Translations under genes and position numbers: made by a program
Shown: positions 62,772 through 64,000 of the stretch, piece after piece
Position numbering within the stretch: the first letter of the stretch is position 1
Layout of the letters: the number at the start of each line of letters is the position of its first letter
The notes under the pieces: model-generated
Told to the model about the DNA's origin: nothing
The model's input: only the letters and a program-made list of their open reading frames with translations
The model's database searches: none
From: Streptococcus halotolerans
GTDB lineage: Bacteria; Bacillota; Bacilli; Lactobacillales; Streptococcaceae
DNA: 64,000 nt
Reading direction: 5' to 3'
Assembly: GCF_001598035.1 (NCBI RefSeq)
Contig: NZ_CP014835.1
Location: forward strand, 372,001-436,000

Positions 62772-63116
62772 CAGTCATTAAAAATTATTACAATTTGCTA
62801 AGGCTTAACAATCAAGTCAGGATGAAGAAGAATGGGTTTTAGCTGACAAGACCTATTTTGGAATACTTCTTTTGTCTTAAAAACCTAGAACATAACCGTT
62901 TTCTACGGCAGGAGACGATCGCATCGTTTAGAAAGGTAAACCGAGCATGACGTTCCAAATCATAAAACCTGCTGTTCAGAGATATTGATGATGTCATTGT
63001 TGTCACGACGAGCTCTAATGATTTAGATAGACCTTATATAACTTAGACCAGTTAGAGAGTTGACCAAACTATCGTTACATAAAGATAGACTTTTTTGCAA
63101 TAAAACTAGTTTTTTC
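62772..63116. other. intergenic stretch, no gene seen
   Basis: About 345 bases with stops in all frames at short intervals and no family match. It ends at the MerR promoter. Confidence 0.4.
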
Positions 63117-63147
63117 TTGACTTAGAGTTAGTCTAACTTGATACAAT
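63117..63147 (+). promoter_or_regulatory. MerR-type promoter with 19-base spacer and dyad
   Basis: TTGACT (63117-63122) and TACAAT (63142-63147) are 19 bases apart, the overlong spacing typical of MerR-activated promoters. The spacer holds the dyad AGTTAG-T-CTAACT. Confidence 0.8.
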
Positions 63148-63166
63148 ATAAGCGAAGGAGTGTTCA

Positions 63167-63562
63167 ATGCCTACAATCAAAGATATATCAGAAATGATAG
63201 GCATTTCTGCACATGCCATTCGGTTTTATGAAAAAGAAGGTATGGTGGAGATTCCGAGAAATTCAAGAGGCATTCGTCAATTTGATGATGCTAGTATTAG
63301 CCGCTTGAAGGCTATTGTGCATTATCGTAGGGTGGGGATGTCCTTAGAGGATATCCGACGTATTTTAGCAGAGTATCACAATCATGCCTTGTCAACTGAG
63401 CTTTTGGAGAAAACCCAACTTGAGTTGGAAAAGCAAATCGCAGAACTCCAAGAAACCCATCGCTATCTGATGGCAAAAATAAAAATTCATCGCCGCTTGG
63501 CTGAGCTGGAAAAACAAAGTTTGTCAGATGTCGAGTGGGCTGATTACGACAGGCTCAGATAA
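63167..63562 (+). CDS. MerR-family regulator
   Basis: The 131-residue protein has the MerR winged helix (IKDISEMIGISAHAIRFYEKEG, RQFDDASISRLKAI), a dimerisation coiled coil (TQLELEKQIAELQETHRYLMAKI) and a short C-terminus without the metal-binding cysteines of metal sensors. This is the NmlR/AdhR-like subgroup tied to aldehyde or redox stress, though the sensing Cys is also absent. It controls itself and the following aldo/keto reductase through the 19-base-spacer promoter. Confidence 0.9.
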   Translation: MPTIKDISEMIGISAHAIRFYEKEGMVEIPRNSRGIRQFDDASISRLKAIVHYRRVGMSLEDIRRILAEYHNHALSTELLEKTQLELEKQIAELQETHRYLMAKIKIHRRLAELEKQSLSDVEWADYDRLR

Positions 63563-63641
63563 AAAAGATTTATCAGAGAGAACACTTTTTAATCATAGCT
63601 AGTAAATAACCGATGACAAACGAGTCATCAAGGAGGATTTT

Positions 63642-64000
63642 ATGGAAAATTATACACTTTCTAACGGCGTTCAAATCCCTAAAATTGGATTTGGAACATG
63701 GCAAATTCCTGACGGAGATGAAGCATATAATAGTGTTTCACATGCGCTTAAAGTTGGTTACAATCACGTTGATACCGCTCAAGTTTATGGTAATGAAGTG
63801 AGTGTTGGAAAAGCAATCGCTGACAGCAATCTTGCGCGTGAAGATATCTTTTTAACCACCAAGGTATGGAATGACAAGCACGATTATGAGTTGGCTAAGG
63901 CTTCCATTGATGAATCACTTGAAAAACTAGGCGTCTCATACGTTGATCTTCTCTTGATTCATTGGCCAAATCCAAAACCAATCCGTGACCACTGGAAAGA
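63642..64000 (+). CDS. aldo/keto reductase, N-terminal part
   Basis: The frame is open from ATG at 63642 (AAGGAGG before it) to the window end, giving 119 residues. It shows LSNGVQIPKIGFGTWQIPDG, VDTAQVYGNE with the catalytic Asp and Tyr, the Lys in LTTKVWND, and YVDLLLIHWPNP with the catalytic His, as in AKR5-type NADPH-dependent reductases. It lies 79 bases after merR and likely detoxifies carbonyl compounds under its control. A hairpin GATGAC/GTCATC (63612-63629) sits just before the ribosome site. Confidence 0.93.
   Translation, partial: MENYTLSNGVQIPKIGFGTWQIPDGDEAYNSVSHALKVGYNHVDTAQVYGNEVSVGKAIADSNLAREDIFLTTKVWNDKHDYELAKASIDESLEKLGVSYVDLLLIHWPNPKPIRDHWK

Noticed and set aside
1..64000. 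tRNA, rRNA or CRISPR arrays
   Set aside because: No cloverleaf with the conserved GGTTCRA arm, no rRNA signature and no regularly spaced direct repeats were seen, although a small RNA could be missed without tools.

Overview
The window is a low-GC Gram-positive chromosome segment whose gene content points to a Streptococcus of the pyogenic group. It holds an L10-leader/rplJ-rplL unit, a folC-folE-folP-folB-folK-murB-potABCD run, ylxM-ffh, guaA with a GntR neighbour, and a heme/quinone-dependent cytochrome bd locus of the kind found in S. agalactiae- or S. uberis-like species. I cannot fix the species from sequence alone. No rRNA, tRNA or CRISPR array was seen.

Layout. 1-1.5 kb: end of a CadD-like permease, then the L10 leader and rplJ-rplL. 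1.5-2.9 kb: a complete ISL3-family insertion sequence with an 8-bp target duplication. 2.9-8.9 kb: a sugar locus of alpha-galactosidase and AraC regulator, divergent from a GH32 fructosidase and a sucrose-type PTS EIIBC that lacks an EIIA domain. 8.9-12.5 kb: a thiol-redox island with an ArsR-rhodanese regulator, thioredoxin, thioredoxin reductase, a thioredoxin-like protein, a paralogue of zinc-type ribosomal protein S14, a DsbA/FrnE oxidoreductase and a small ORF. Two identical inverted repeats precede trxA. 12.8-17.4 kb: two paralogous substrate-binding lipoproteins, one permease and one ATPase (TrpXYZ type). Each lipoprotein gene has its own leader peptide, one rich in Phe and one in Tyr/Phe, followed by competing hairpins and a terminator. 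17.4-22.9 kb: a decayed, partly duplicated LysM/polymorphic-toxin and immunity array, broken by a defective IS3-family element.

23-34.3 kb is core metabolism: hom-thrB, folate synthesis, murB and the polyamine transporter potABCD. 34.6-39.5 kb holds an acetyltransferase, a lipase-like protein, a DUF3278/XRE pair with twin operators, a Pr6Pr-type membrane protein and an unknown protein. 39.6-45.3 kb holds serB, guaA, a GntR regulator, ylxM and ffh. 45.5-58.4 kb is a respiratory block: UbiA-type prenyltransferase, NDH-2, cydABDC, two polyprenyl synthases, an EetB-like membrane protein and a second, membrane-extended NDH-2 resembling the Ndh2 of Listeria extracellular electron transfer. 58.6-64 kb holds an alcohol dehydrogenase, a BCCT transporter, a YkgJ-type protein and a MerR regulator with an aldo/keto reductase that runs off the window.

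How the genes work together. The respiratory block joins quinone side-chain synthesis, quinone prenylation, NADH oxidation and terminal oxidase assembly. The redox island looks like one regulated stress operon. The aromatic amino-acid transporter appears to be controlled separately at each binding-protein gene by leader-peptide attenuation; this is the strongest candidate for an under-described system here.
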